Assembly: GCA_036522275.1 (NCBI GenBank) | Contig: DATDGC010000084.1 | Location: forward strand, 1-24,422 | Direction: 5' to 3' | Length of the DNA: 24,422 nt | DNA from: JAHFRG01 sp036522275 | GTDB taxonomy: Bacteria; Pseudomonadota; Gammaproteobacteria; Burkholderiales; JAHFRG01 | In this document: positions 8,072-15,689 of the stretch, in pieces | Position numbering within the stretch: position 1 is the stretch's first letter | How the letters are laid out: each line of letters opens with the position of its first letter | The notes under the pieces: model-generated | Database searches by the model: none | The model's input: the letters and a program-made list of their open reading frames with translations, nothing else | What the model was told of the DNA's origin: nothing | Translations under genes and position numbers: made by a program

Positions 8072-8607
8072 CGCGAAAGTTCCAAGATTCCAGGAAGAAA
8101 TACTTCAGTCACCATTATCGGCCTGCCTCGCAGAATAAATACCGAGCGCCTTGCCCACAAGTAGTTCGGCAGCGTCTTCAGTATCTGGCATGCCCTAAGG
8201 TAAAGTTCATGATGCAAAGTGAGCTTTTTAAAATACAGAGGCGTGCGCTTGACGAGGGGATTGGCAAACAGCGCTGCGCCCAGGGGTTTCACACCCTGCC
8301 GGCTGATGCTGCGCCAGTTGCCGCGCAGACTGCGTCGCTTTAGCACGCTGTGCGCGAACACTACCGGCGTTTCACGACAATACAGATACACTTCCCTCAC
8401 CACCACCCGCTCCTTGCGCCTGGACTTGATTAACGACAGCTCGTCGCGGCACGGCTTGTCAAGCCGCTGGTGCACCGCCCGCACACTGAAATCCGGGCAG
8501 CGCGCTTGCAAGCGGCACGTGAGCGAACCGCGGTCGGTCAGCCAGCGATGATAAGAGCGTTGGGCATTGACAGGACTAGGCTGCCAAGTGTTTTGCGGAA
8601 GTTTCAT
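8068..8607 (-). CDS. ubiC: chorismate lyase UbiC
   Basis: UbiC converts chorismate to 4-hydroxybenzoate and pyruvate, the first committed step of ubiquinone synthesis. The 179 residues show the family pattern: WLTDRGSLT near 22-30, REVYLYC with the probable substrate Arg at 71, VFAHSVL, the loop GVKPLGAALF around Gly110, LWARRSVF, and the C-terminal TEVFLP with the conserved Glu168. It is basic and a little longer than the E. coli enzyme. The 20-bp gap after recG is filled by a repeat end and has no Shine-Dalgarno, so translation may depend on coupling to recG or start elsewhere. It overlaps ubiA by 4 bp. Confidence 0.93.
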   Translation of the reverse strand: MKLPQNTWQPSPVNAQRSYHRWLTDRGSLTCRLQARCPDFSVRAVHQRLDKPCRDELSLIKSRRKERVVVREVYLYCRETPVVFAHSVLKRRSLRGNWRSISRQGVKPLGAALFANPLVKRTPLYFKKLTLHHELYLRACQILKTLPNYLWARRSVFILRGRPIMVTEVFLPGILELSR

Positions 8608-8609
8608 AA

Positions 8610-8628
8610 GGACTTAATCAGGGGTTCC
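8610..8628 (-). repeat. solo copy of the stop-codon-associated repeat end
   Basis: On the minus strand GGAACCCCTGATTAAGTCC follows recG, sharing the G of its TAG stop codon. It differs from the MITE terminal repeat at one position of 19. It occupies almost the whole spacer between recG and ubiC and replaces any Shine-Dalgarno for ubiC. It points in the same direction as recG. Confidence 0.7.
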
Positions 8629-10724
8629 TACACCCGCAGGTAGTCTTGCCTGCCGCCCAACCAGCGCTGCAAGTGCAGCTCAACAGCCTGGGGAAATTCG
8701 TTGAGCATGCGCGCGGCAGCATTATGCGCTTCTTCCAGTAAATCAATATCAGTGTTGATATCAGCAAAGCGCAGCATGGGCGCCCCGCTTTGTCGCGCGC
8801 CAAGAAATTCCCCGGGGCCGCGCAGCCGCAAATCCTGTCTGGCGATTTCAAAGCCATCCGCCGTTTCGAACACGATTTTGAGCCGCGCCCGCGCCGCTTC
8901 GCCAAGCGGATTCTGGTACATCAGAATGCACACGCTTTGTTCTGAGCCGCGCCCGATACGCCCGCGCAATTGGTGCAATTGCGACAAGCCCATGCGCTCA
9001 GCATGCTCGATGACCATCAACGAAGCGTTAGTCACGTCCACGCCGACTTCGATCACCGTGGTCGCCACCAGCAATTGAATCTCTCCCTGCAGGAATGCCC
9101 GCATCACCGATGCTTTTTCCTGGCTGGCGAGCCTGCCATGCACCAAGCCGACTTTCAATTCGGGAAAAGTTGTTTTCAAAACAGAATAAGTTTCCAGCGC
9201 GGTCTTGAGTTGCAGCGCCTCGGATTCTTCGATCAGCGGGCACACCCAATACGCCTGCTTGCCGGCAACGCAGGCATCGCGCACCCGCGCAATCACCTCG
9301 GCGCGCCGATTGTCTGCGACCAGCTTGGTGGTGACAGGCGCGCGCCCGGGCGGCAGTTTATCAATAACCGACACATCGAGGTCCGCGTAGTAACTCATGC
9401 TTAAAGTTCGCGGAATCGGCGTTGCACTCATCATTAACTGGTGAGGCTGCAGACCTGCGTGGCTGCCCTTGATGCGCAGCGCCAGGCGCTGATGCACGCC
9501 AAAGCGATGCTGCTCGTCAATAATGGCCAGGCCCAATTTGCGGAATTCCACTTGCTCCTGAATCAGCGCATGAGTGCCTATGACCAGCGTTGCTTCGCCT
9601 TGCAACACGCTTTTCAGCGCAACCTGCTTTTGTTTTTTGCTTAAACTGCCGGCAAGCCACGCCATCTTTACACCAAGGGGCACAAGCCAGCCGGAAAATT
9701 TCTGATAATGCTGCTCGGCAAGAATTTCCGTAGGCGCCATGATCGCCGCTTGGTAACCGTTCTCGATGGCCTGCAGCACTGCAAAAGCGGCGACGATGGT
9801 TTTACCGCTGCCGACATCGCCTTGCAACAGCCGTTGCATCGGATAAGGCTGTGAAAGATCGCTGGCGATTTCCTCTATTACTCTGCACTGGGCAGCAGTC
9901 AAAACAAACGGCAATTCCTCATGCAAGGCCCGCGTAAGCCGGCCGCGCTTAGGCAATGCCGGGGCGACACGGCTGCGCCGCTCGCGGTAATGCAGGCGCA
10001 TGGAGAGTTGCTGTGCCAGCAGTTCATCAAATTTGATCCTGCGCCATGCCGGATGATCGCGCTGTGCAAGCTGCTGCAACTTTACCCGTGGCGGCGGCTG
10101 ATGCAAAAACAACACGCTTTCCTTAAAACCCGGCAGCTTGAACGCCTGCAAAATCTGCCGCGGCAAGCTTTCGGCTAGATCGCTTTCAGCTAGGCTGCGC
10201 GTGATGAGCTTGCGCAGGGTATCCTGTGATAGGCCCGCAGTCGTCGGATAAACCGGAGTCAGCGAATCCGGCAGAGGCATGTCGCCGCGCACGATGCGGT
10301 ATTTGGGATGCACCATCTCCGCGCCGAAAAAACCCTGGCGAATTTCGCCCAACAGCCGCACTTTTGTTCCAGGCGTGAGCGCCTTGACCTGGCTGCCGTA
10401 AAAAATGAGAAATCGCATCACCAGCGTGCCGCCGGCATCTTCAATCTGGCACACCAGCGTGCGCCGCGGCCGGTACTGGATTTCAGTATTCACCACCACC
10501 CCTTCTACCTGAACGGTTTGGCCGGTTAGCGCGTCTTTGATCGGATATACACGCGTCTCGTCTTCGTATCTATGGGGTAGATGCAAAACCAGGTCCAGCG
10601 AGCGGGATATACCGAGTCGTGCAAGCTTTTCCAGGCTAGGCCGGCTGATGCCAGCGAGCGAAGGTTGGTCAGACGTATTGAAGCGGGATTTTTTTTTCTC
10701 GCGCTGGTTTGTGGCTGAGGGCAT
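8628..10724 (-). CDS. recG: ATP-dependent DNA helicase RecG
   Basis: RecG is a superfamily 2 helicase that reverses stalled replication forks and processes Holliday junctions. The 698 residues show the wedge (OB-fold) domain around 55-165, Walker A GDVGSGKT at 302-309, the DEQH box at 403-406 within DEQHRFGVHQR, SATPIPRT, and the C-terminal helicase lobe with ATTVIEVGVDV and QLRGRIGRG. Length is typical. The start ATG has no strong Shine-Dalgarno. It lies 46 bp after ridA and 20 bp before ubiC on the same strand, so it is likely part of one transcription unit. Confidence 0.97.
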   Translation of the reverse strand: MPSATNQREKKKSRFNTSDQPSLAGISRPSLEKLARLGISRSLDLVLHLPHRYEDETRVYPIKDALTGQTVQVEGVVVNTEIQYRPRRTLVCQIEDAGGTLVMRFLIFYGSQVKALTPGTKVRLLGEIRQGFFGAEMVHPKYRIVRGDMPLPDSLTPVYPTTAGLSQDTLRKLITRSLAESDLAESLPRQILQAFKLPGFKESVLFLHQPPPRVKLQQLAQRDHPAWRRIKFDELLAQQLSMRLHYRERRSRVAPALPKRGRLTRALHEELPFVLTAAQCRVIEEIASDLSQPYPMQRLLQGDVGSGKTIVAAFAVLQAIENGYQAAIMAPTEILAEQHYQKFSGWLVPLGVKMAWLAGSLSKKQKQVALKSVLQGEATLVIGTHALIQEQVEFRKLGLAIIDEQHRFGVHQRLALRIKGSHAGLQPHQLMMSATPIPRTLSMSYYADLDVSVIDKLPPGRAPVTTKLVADNRRAEVIARVRDACVAGKQAYWVCPLIEESEALQLKTALETYSVLKTTFPELKVGLVHGRLASQEKASVMRAFLQGEIQLLVATTVIEVGVDVTNASLMVIEHAERMGLSQLHQLRGRIGRGSEQSVCILMYQNPLGEAARARLKIVFETADGFEIARQDLRLRGPGEFLGARQSGAPMLRFADINTDIDLLEEAHNAAARMLNEFPQAVELHLQRWLGGRQDYLRV

Positions 10725-10770
10725 GTGTTACATCTCAATGGCGAACAAACGATGGGCCCCCATCACGTCC

Positions 10771-11154
10771 TCACTTCTCGATTACCAGGATGGCATCCAT
10801 TTCCACCAGCGCGCCGCGCGGCAGCGCAGCCACCCCCACCGCTGCTCGCGCCGGATAGGGCTCGCGGAAATATTTGGCCATAATTTCATTGACGCGGGCA
10901 AAATGCGCAAGATCGGTGAGAAATACATTGAGCTTGACCACATCGTCCAGGCTGCCGCCCGCGGCTTGCGCCACTGCCTTAAGGTTTTCGAATACCCGCA
11001 CGATCTGCGCTTCAATGCCCTCTACCATTTGCATGCTTGCTGGATCGAGCCCGATTTGGCCGGACAAATAAACGGTTTGGCCTGCGCACACCGCCTGTGA
11101 GTAAACGCCAATGGCCTTGGGCGCATCCTCGCTATGAATGATTTTTTTAGCCAT
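10771..11154 (-). CDS. ridA: RidA-family enamine/imine deaminase
   Basis: RidA proteins hydrolyse reactive 2-aminoacrylate and related enamines/imines, protecting PLP enzymes. The 127-residue sequence has the family marks AIGVYSQAV, YLSGQIGLDP, and the signature PARAAVGVAALPRGALVEMDAI with Arg103 (substrate carboxylate) and Glu118. Length is standard for the trimeric YjgF/UK114 fold. A GGGAGA Shine-Dalgarno lies 8 bp upstream of the ATG. It is probably the first gene of the ridA-recG-ubiCAD unit. The exact subfamily (RidA versus Rid1-7) is not certain. Confidence 0.9.
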   Translation of the reverse strand: MAKKIIHSEDAPKAIGVYSQAVCAGQTVYLSGQIGLDPASMQMVEGIEAQIVRVFENLKAVAQAAGGSLDDVVKLNVFLTDLAHFARVNEIMAKYFREPYPARAAVGVAALPRGALVEMDAILVIEK

Positions 11155-11288
11155 GTGGATTCTCCCTGCGAAACTGATGTTATCAGGATTCGCTGGCTTC
11201 TAACAAAGCGTATTGTAACGGTGCATCATCACGTGGAGCCTGGATTGCGCTATCATAACCGCCATTACGCATTAAGATACCATGCGAG

Positions 11289-11639
11289 ATGATGAGTCCG
11301 CTCATTGCAAACCTGGAAAAAATGCTTGCGGCGGGCCGCGATGATGCTTTGTTGCGCTTCAGTCTTGGCAACGAATATCTTAAACTCAACGATGTGACTG
11401 CCGCGGTACAGCACTTGAGCCAAGCAGTGCATCATGACCCGGCCTATTCGGCCGCATGGAAATTGCTGGGGAGGGCACTTGCCGATTGCGGCCGTTTGCA
11501 GGAGGCATTAGCGGCCTACCAGCGCGGAATCGCAGTGGCCGAGGGGAAAGGCGACAAACAGGCCGCGAGGGAAATGCAGGTGTTCGCGCACAGGATTGAA
11601 AAACAATTGGCTCAACAGTCCGAATTCAGACCACAATAA
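11289..11639 (+). CDS. small tetratricopeptide-repeat (TPR) protein
   Basis: The 116-residue protein has no signal peptide and about two TPR units, near residues 20-50 (LRFSLGNEYLKLNDVTAAVQ...AVHHDP) and 54-86 (SAAWKLLGRALADCGRLQEA...). TPRs mediate protein-protein contacts; the partner is unknown. It could start at 11289 or at the next ATG three bases later. There is only a weak ribosome binding site. The KimA-like transporter gene starts 6 bp after its stop, so the two are probably co-expressed. Confidence 0.82.
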   Translation: MMSPLIANLEKMLAAGRDDALLRFSLGNEYLKLNDVTAAVQHLSQAVHHDPAYSAAWKLLGRALADCGRLQEALAAYQRGIAVAEGKGDKQAAREMQVFAHRIEKQLAQQSEFRPQ

Positions 11640-11645
11640 TAACGC

Positions 11646-13619
11646 ATGCCGATCATCGAAAAACTCCGTCAGTTTATAATCGGTGCGCCGCTCGATCCTC
11701 TTAAACCGGAAACCCGCCAACATATTGTCTTGATCGCGTTCCTGGCGTGGGTGGGTCTTGGCGCGGACGGCCTGTCTTCCTCTGCGTACGGGCCGGAACA
11801 AGCTTTCCTTGCGCTTGGAACCCACACCCATCTCGGCCTTTACATGGCGGCGGCAACCGCGCTCACGGTTTTTGTCATTGCGCTTGCGTACAACCAGGTC
11901 ATCGAACTCTTTCCCTCCGGCGGCGGCGGTTACAAGGTTGCAAGCCAACTTCTCGGCCCGCACGCCGGGCTGGTTTCGGGTTCCGCGTTAATCGTTGACT
12001 ATGTGCTGACCATCGCGATTTCGGTGGCAAGCGGTGTGGATGCGCTGTTCAGCCTGCTTCCCGCAGGCGCGCAGCCATTCAAGCTGGCGAATGAAATCGT
12101 GCTCATCGTGGTGTTGATAGGGCTTAATCTGCGCGGCATGAAGGAGTCAGTTAAGGTTTTGCTGCCGATTTTTCTAGGTTTTGTCATCACCCATATCTTG
12201 CTTATTGTCTACGGCGTGCAGGCGCATGCCGACAATCTTCCCCGCCTGATACCCGACACCTTGAACGAAACCACGAGCCTGGCTCACGAAATCAGCTGGT
12301 TGTTTGTCGCATCGCTGTTTTTGCGCGCCTATTCACTGGGCGGCGGCACTTATACCGGTATTGAGGCGGTCTCCAACAACATAAACCGGCTGGCCGAGCC
12401 GCGAGTACGTACCGGCAAGCTCACCATGTTTTACATGGCGTTGTCGCTGGCGTTTACTGCGGGCGGCATCATCCTGCTTTACCTGCTGTGGGACGCCAAA
12501 CCAGTGGAAGGCCGGACGCTTAACGCAGTGGTCTTTCAGACCATTATCGCGAACTATGGCGGAGGAATTGAATGGGTAAATCAGTTTGCGCTGGCGGTGG
12601 TGTTGGCGCTGGAAGCGGGATTGCTGCTCGTCGCTGCCAACACCGGTTTTCTCGGCGGACCTGCGGTTATGGCCAACATGGCCGCCGACTCCTGGGTGCC
12701 GCGCCAGTTCCGCCAGCTTTCCAGCCGCCTGGTGACGCAAAACGGGATTTCCCTGATGGGCATCGCGGCGCTGGCTATTCTCATTTGGACCGGAGGCAGT
12801 GTCGACCTTCTCGTGGTGTTGTACAGCATCAATGTGTTTCTGACCTTTTCGATGTCGATACTGGGTTTGTGCGTGCACTGGTGGCGCAACCGCGAGTCGC
12901 TCGAGCATTGGCGCCGCAGGTTAGTGCTCTCGATTGTCGGCCTTGCAGTCACCAGTGGTATCCTGCTGGTGATTGTGGTCGAAAAATTCAGCGAAGGCGG
13001 CTGGGTGACGCTGCTGATTACCGGTATGGTCATCGGCGTGTGCTTGCTGATTCACAGCCATTACGACGAGGTGCGCAGGCAATTGCGTAAAATCGATGAG
13101 TTGTTCGTGACCCAACCCAACTGGGACGAGAAGAAGATCACGCCGCCCGTGCTCAACCCGTCACAACCCACCGCAGTATTCCTGGTGGGCAAAAATCTGG
13201 GTGTGGGAATGCATACTTTATTGTGGGTGCAGCGGCTCTTCCCCAACCATTTCAAGAATTTCGTTTTTCTTGCCGCGGGCGAAGTCGACGCGCAAAGTTA
13301 CGACGCAAAAGAGACGATGGCTGAATTGCAACAAAAAATCAGCAACTCGCTCAAATACTACACCGGCTTCTGTCACAGTCATGGGCTCGCCGCGACCACC
13401 TACCAAGTATTCGGCTGCGACCCGGTCGATGAACTCACCCAGCTCACCGAAAAAGTGGCGCAGCAATTCTCCAACTGTGTGTTTTTCGCAAGCAAGCTGA
13501 TTTTCCAGCACGATAATCTCCTTACGCGCATGCTGCACAACCAGACTGCGCTCACCATGCAAAGCCGTTTGCACTTGCGTGGGATGCAGATGGTGATTCT
13601 GCCGATGAAAGTATCTTAA
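11646..13619 (+). CDS. APC-superfamily permease, KimA-like (possible potassium or amino-acid transporter)
   Basis: A 657-residue inner-membrane transporter with about twelve hydrophobic helices in residues 25-470, then a soluble C-terminal domain of about 170 residues. The motifs DGLSSSAYGPEQA near the first helix, FPSGGGGYKVAS, LVSGSALIVDYVLTIAISVASGVDAL and LNLRGMKESV resemble the Bacillus KimA (YdaO) potassium importer family within the APC superfamily. Substrate is inferred only; generic amino-acid permease is the alternative. The C-terminal domain contains PTAVFLVGKNLGVGMHTL and no recognised c-di-AMP or Usp motif. It follows a small TPR gene by 6 bp. No Shine-Dalgarno is evident, suggesting translational coupling. 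Confidence 0.85.
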   Translation: MPIIEKLRQFIIGAPLDPLKPETRQHIVLIAFLAWVGLGADGLSSSAYGPEQAFLALGTHTHLGLYMAAATALTVFVIALAYNQVIELFPSGGGGYKVASQLLGPHAGLVSGSALIVDYVLTIAISVASGVDALFSLLPAGAQPFKLANEIVLIVVLIGLNLRGMKESVKVLLPIFLGFVITHILLIVYGVQAHADNLPRLIPDTLNETTSLAHEISWLFVASLFLRAYSLGGGTYTGIEAVSNNINRLAEPRVRTGKLTMFYMALSLAFTAGGIILLYLLWDAKPVEGRTLNAVVFQTIIANYGGGIEWVNQFALAVVLALEAGLLLVAANTGFLGGPAVMANMAADSWVPRQFRQLSSRLVTQNGISLMGIAALAILIWTGGSVDLLVVLYSINVFLTFSMSILGLCVHWWRNRESLEHWRRRLVLSIVGLAVTSGILLVIVVEKFSEGGWVTLLITGMVIGVCLLIHSHYDEVRRQLRKIDELFVTQPNWDEKKITPPVLNPSQPTAVFLVGKNLGVGMHTLLWVQRLFPNHFKNFVFLAAGEVDAQSYDAKETMAELQQKISNSLKYYTGFCHSHGLAATTYQVFGCDPVDELTQLTEKVAQQFSNCVFFASKLIFQHDNLLTRMLHNQTALTMQSRLHLRGMQMVILPMKVS

Positions 13620-13631
13620 CGTAGAGGTTAA

Positions 13632-13650
13632 GGAACCTCTGATTAAGTCC
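13632..13650 (+). repeat. left terminal inverted repeat of the MITE-like element
   Basis: GGAACCTCTGATTAAGTCC, 12 bp after the stop codon of the KimA-like gene, in the same orientation as that gene. It is identical over 19 bp to the inverted right end at 14015-14033. Confidence 0.85.
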
Positions 13651-14014
13651 CACGCGGTTGCGACGATGGCTTTCCGGGATGGAGTGCGCGAAGCGAGGCG
13701 CAGCCAAGGGTCATTCCCCTTAGCAAGCCGAGCGACAAAGCAAGCCGCCCGGAAAGGCGCCCCGGACTCGGACTCGCGTGAGCGTGGAGCGGGAAGGGGC
13801 GCAAGCTGCCGCAAGAAACACCGTAAAAACGGGGCGCTCATGCTGCCGCTCCCGCACCCCAAGCTTCGCTGACCGTGTCGCGGCAGCCGTCCCTCCGGGT
13901 TGCGGCAAAATGCGGCGTCTGCGGCGTTGCGCTCCTCGGTGTCGTAGTCCTGGCTACGACCTTCGTCGTGCGCCTTGCATCCATCCGCATTTTGCTAGCA
14001 ACGCAATTCGCGGA

Positions 14015-14033
14015 GGACTTAATCAGAGGTTCC
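14015..14033 (-). repeat. right terminal inverted repeat of the MITE-like element
   Basis: Inverted copy of the left end. On the minus strand it starts on the base following the TAG stop codon of the quinone oxidoreductase gene, so here too the repeat points the same way as the gene it follows. Confidence 0.85.
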
Positions 14034-15005
14034 CTAAGGCAACAAAACTGTGGAGCCGGTAGTTTTGCGCGACTCCAGATCACGGTGTGCCTGCGCTGCC
14101 TCTTTCAAAGGATAGGTCTGATTGATGGTAATCTTGACTGCGCCTTTCTTCACTACCGAAAAAAGCTCGGCTGCGCTCTTGAGCAGGTCCTCGCGCTTCG
14201 CGGAGTAGGTCATCAGGGTCGGGCGCGTCAGAAACAGCGAGCCTTTTTGGGAAAGAATGGCGAGCTCAAAAGGCGGCACCGCGCCGGAAGCGCTGCCGTA
14301 GCTCACCATCAAGCCCAGGGGCGCAAGGCAGTCGAGCGAACCCATAAAGGTGTCCTTGCCGATGCCGTCGTAGACCACCGCCACGCCGGCGCCCTTGGTG
14401 ATTTCCCTGACCCGTTCCGGAAATTTTTCCCTTGCAGTGACGATAACGTGCTTGCACCCGGCTCTTTTCGCGAGCTTCACTTTTTCGTCGCTGCCTACGG
14501 TGCCGATCACCGTGGCACCCAGATATTTCGCCCATTGGCAGAGGATCTGACCCACGCCACCGGCCGCCGCGTGCACCAAAATCGTATCCCCCGCTCTCAC
14601 TTTATAGGTGCGCCGGAGCAGATACTGCGCCGTCATGCCCTTGAGCATCATGGCCGCAGCAGCTTTGTCGCCGATACCGGCCGGGATTTTAACCATCCGA
14701 TCGGCCGGTCGCAGCACCCATTCCGCGTAAGCCCCGATCGGCTGCGCATAAGCGACGCGTTCGCCGGTTTTGAGGCCGCTTACTTTCGGTCCCACCGTTT
14801 CAACGATTCCCGCGCCTTCCATGCCCAGCGTGGCGGGAAGCGCCACGGGATACAGTCCGCTGCGGTGGTAGGTGTCGATAAAATTGAGCCCGATTGCGGA
14901 GTTGCGCACGAGCACCTGCCCGGGGCCGGGTGTTTCAACCCTGACTTCTTCCCAGCGCATTTTTTCGGGCCCGCCCGTCTCATGAATGCGGATTGCATAA
15001 GGCAT
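14034..15005 (-). CDS. quinone oxidoreductase (NADPH:quinone reductase family)
   Basis: A 323-residue member of the zinc-less branch of the medium-chain dehydrogenase/reductase family, similar to Qor/QorA. It has an N-terminal GroES-like fold (GLNFIDTYHRSGLYP, PATLGMEGAG) lacking structural zinc cysteines, and a Rossmann domain with HAAAGGVGQ at 145-153, which binds NADPH. It probably reduces quinones or enones by one or two electrons in the cytoplasm. AGAGG lies about 10 bp upstream of the ATG. It is not adjacent to the ubi genes. Its stop codon abuts the right end of the MITE. Confidence 0.92.
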   Translation of the reverse strand: MPYAIRIHETGGPEKMRWEEVRVETPGPGQVLVRNSAIGLNFIDTYHRSGLYPVALPATLGMEGAGIVETVGPKVSGLKTGERVAYAQPIGAYAEWVLRPADRMVKIPAGIGDKAAAAMMLKGMTAQYLLRRTYKVRAGDTILVHAAAGGVGQILCQWAKYLGATVIGTVGSDEKVKLAKRAGCKHVIVTAREKFPERVREITKGAGVAVVYDGIGKDTFMGSLDCLAPLGLMVSYGSASGAVPPFELAILSQKGSLFLTRPTLMTYSAKREDLLKSAAELFSVVKKGAVKITINQTYPLKEAAQAHRDLESRKTTGSTVLLP

Positions 15006-15689
15006 GGTGTGGTGCCCTCTTGGCTTGTCGGTTGATGATTGCTCGCTTCATTAAACTACAGCTTGAATCAACTGCATGACGATTAGATACATCACATACA
15101 ATGGTACCCATCGTAAGTGACCTGCCCCTAATAAACCAAGTCGGTTTCATGGTGCAGGGTCACCATGAAAACCATATCATGGACAACAGCGTTAAGATTA
15201 ACACTACGGGGAGTTCATTAATCTGGTCTTTTTTGATGGCACGAGTGAGCGGTACTGACTTCTCGCTTAATTCAAATTTAATTGATTAGGCATAGGTTAC
15301 CAGGGTTATCGCAAAAACGATGAGCAAATCCCCTCGCCACGCGGGTCGCTCCCCAAAGAAGCGGATTGGGTGCGGAAAATTCATTGTATCCCTTCCATAA
15401 GGCCCTGTCTTAGTCGCTCAAATAATCCAGTATTTTAATTCTAATAGCTACCGAATGTGGTACAAGAAATGGTTTTCCTCAAAAGAAATTTATTCTTGGA
15501 ATAATTAAACGGGTACCCATAAACGGTGGCAACTGGTGCTTTCCCCGATTTCCCACTATATTTAATCAATACTAATATGAGAAACTTACACTGAAAATCG
15601 GGAATTATTCCCGGATGATGCAGCGGATAATAAACTCTTTCGTGCAAATGCTGCAGTAGTGCCGTCGCAATGACAACACGTGAGCAAAG
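15006..15689. other. 684-bp intergenic region without a supported gene
   Basis: This stretch separates the divergent quinone oxidoreductase and TonB receptor genes and is visibly more AT-rich than the flanks. A 62-codon open frame at 15101-15289 has no recognisable product. It contains a hairpin TTTCATGGTG (15145-15154) with CACCATGAAA (15161-15170) not followed by a T run, and the near-palindrome at 15599-15613. No convincing promoter pair was found. Its length and composition suggest a decayed insertion or an extended regulatory region. Confidence 0.6.
15599..15613. promoter_or_regulatory. palindrome upstream of the TonB receptor, candidate operator
   Basis: CGGGAAT-T-ATTCCCG is a perfect 7-bp inverted repeat around one base, 76 bp upstream of the receptor start codon. 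Its symmetry suits a dimeric repressor or activator. It does not match the Fur box. No regulator gene is nearby, so its role is inference. Confidence 0.35.

Larger units (their letters stand above)
13628..14037. mobile_element. MITE-like non-autonomous element with terminal inverted repeats
   Basis: The 19-bp sequence GGAACCTCTGATTAAGTCC at 13632-13650 recurs perfectly inverted at 14015-14033; with TTA plus one purine on the outside and a looser CCGCG...TTGCG match on the inside the repeats extend to roughly 35 bp. The 400-bp interior has no plausible gene. It contains inverted repeats CTTTCCGGG (13670-13678) with CCCGGAAAG (13748-13756), GTTGC-G-GCAAAATGCGG (13899-13915) with its complement (13985-14002), and a tight GTCGTAG/CTACGAC hairpin (13941-13960) inside the latter. 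It fills the gap between two convergent genes. No clear target duplication is seen. Confidence 0.75.

Noticed and set aside
11174..11186. CTGAT-GTT-ATCAG palindrome in the ridA leader as an operator
   Set aside because: Only 5-bp arms and no known consensus; too short to separate from chance.
12333..12908. 191-codon minus-strand frame inside the KimA-like gene
   Set aside because: Antisense shadow of a transmembrane gene; composition rich in His, Gln and Arg and no recognisable motif.
13620..14037. CRISPR array or attachment site at the MITE
   Set aside because: There are only two inverted ends, no regular direct repeats with spacers, and no integrase or tRNA beside it.
13875..15035. 386-codon plus-strand frame across the MITE and quinone oxidoreductase
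   Set aside because: It is antisense to a clearly conserved gene and runs through the element's terminal repeat; no domain is visible.
15145..15170. Hairpin TTTCATGGTG/CACCATGAAA as a terminator
   Set aside because: Not followed by a T run on either strand and not placed directly after a gene.
15101..15289. 62-codon open frame in the AT-rich intergenic region
   Set aside because: No ribosome binding site, no recognisable product, and it overlaps a hairpin; chance open frame is more likely.
15600..15640. Fur box upstream of the TonB receptor
   Set aside because: GGATAATAAACTC shares only part of the Fur consensus and lacks the dyad; not enough to claim iron control.
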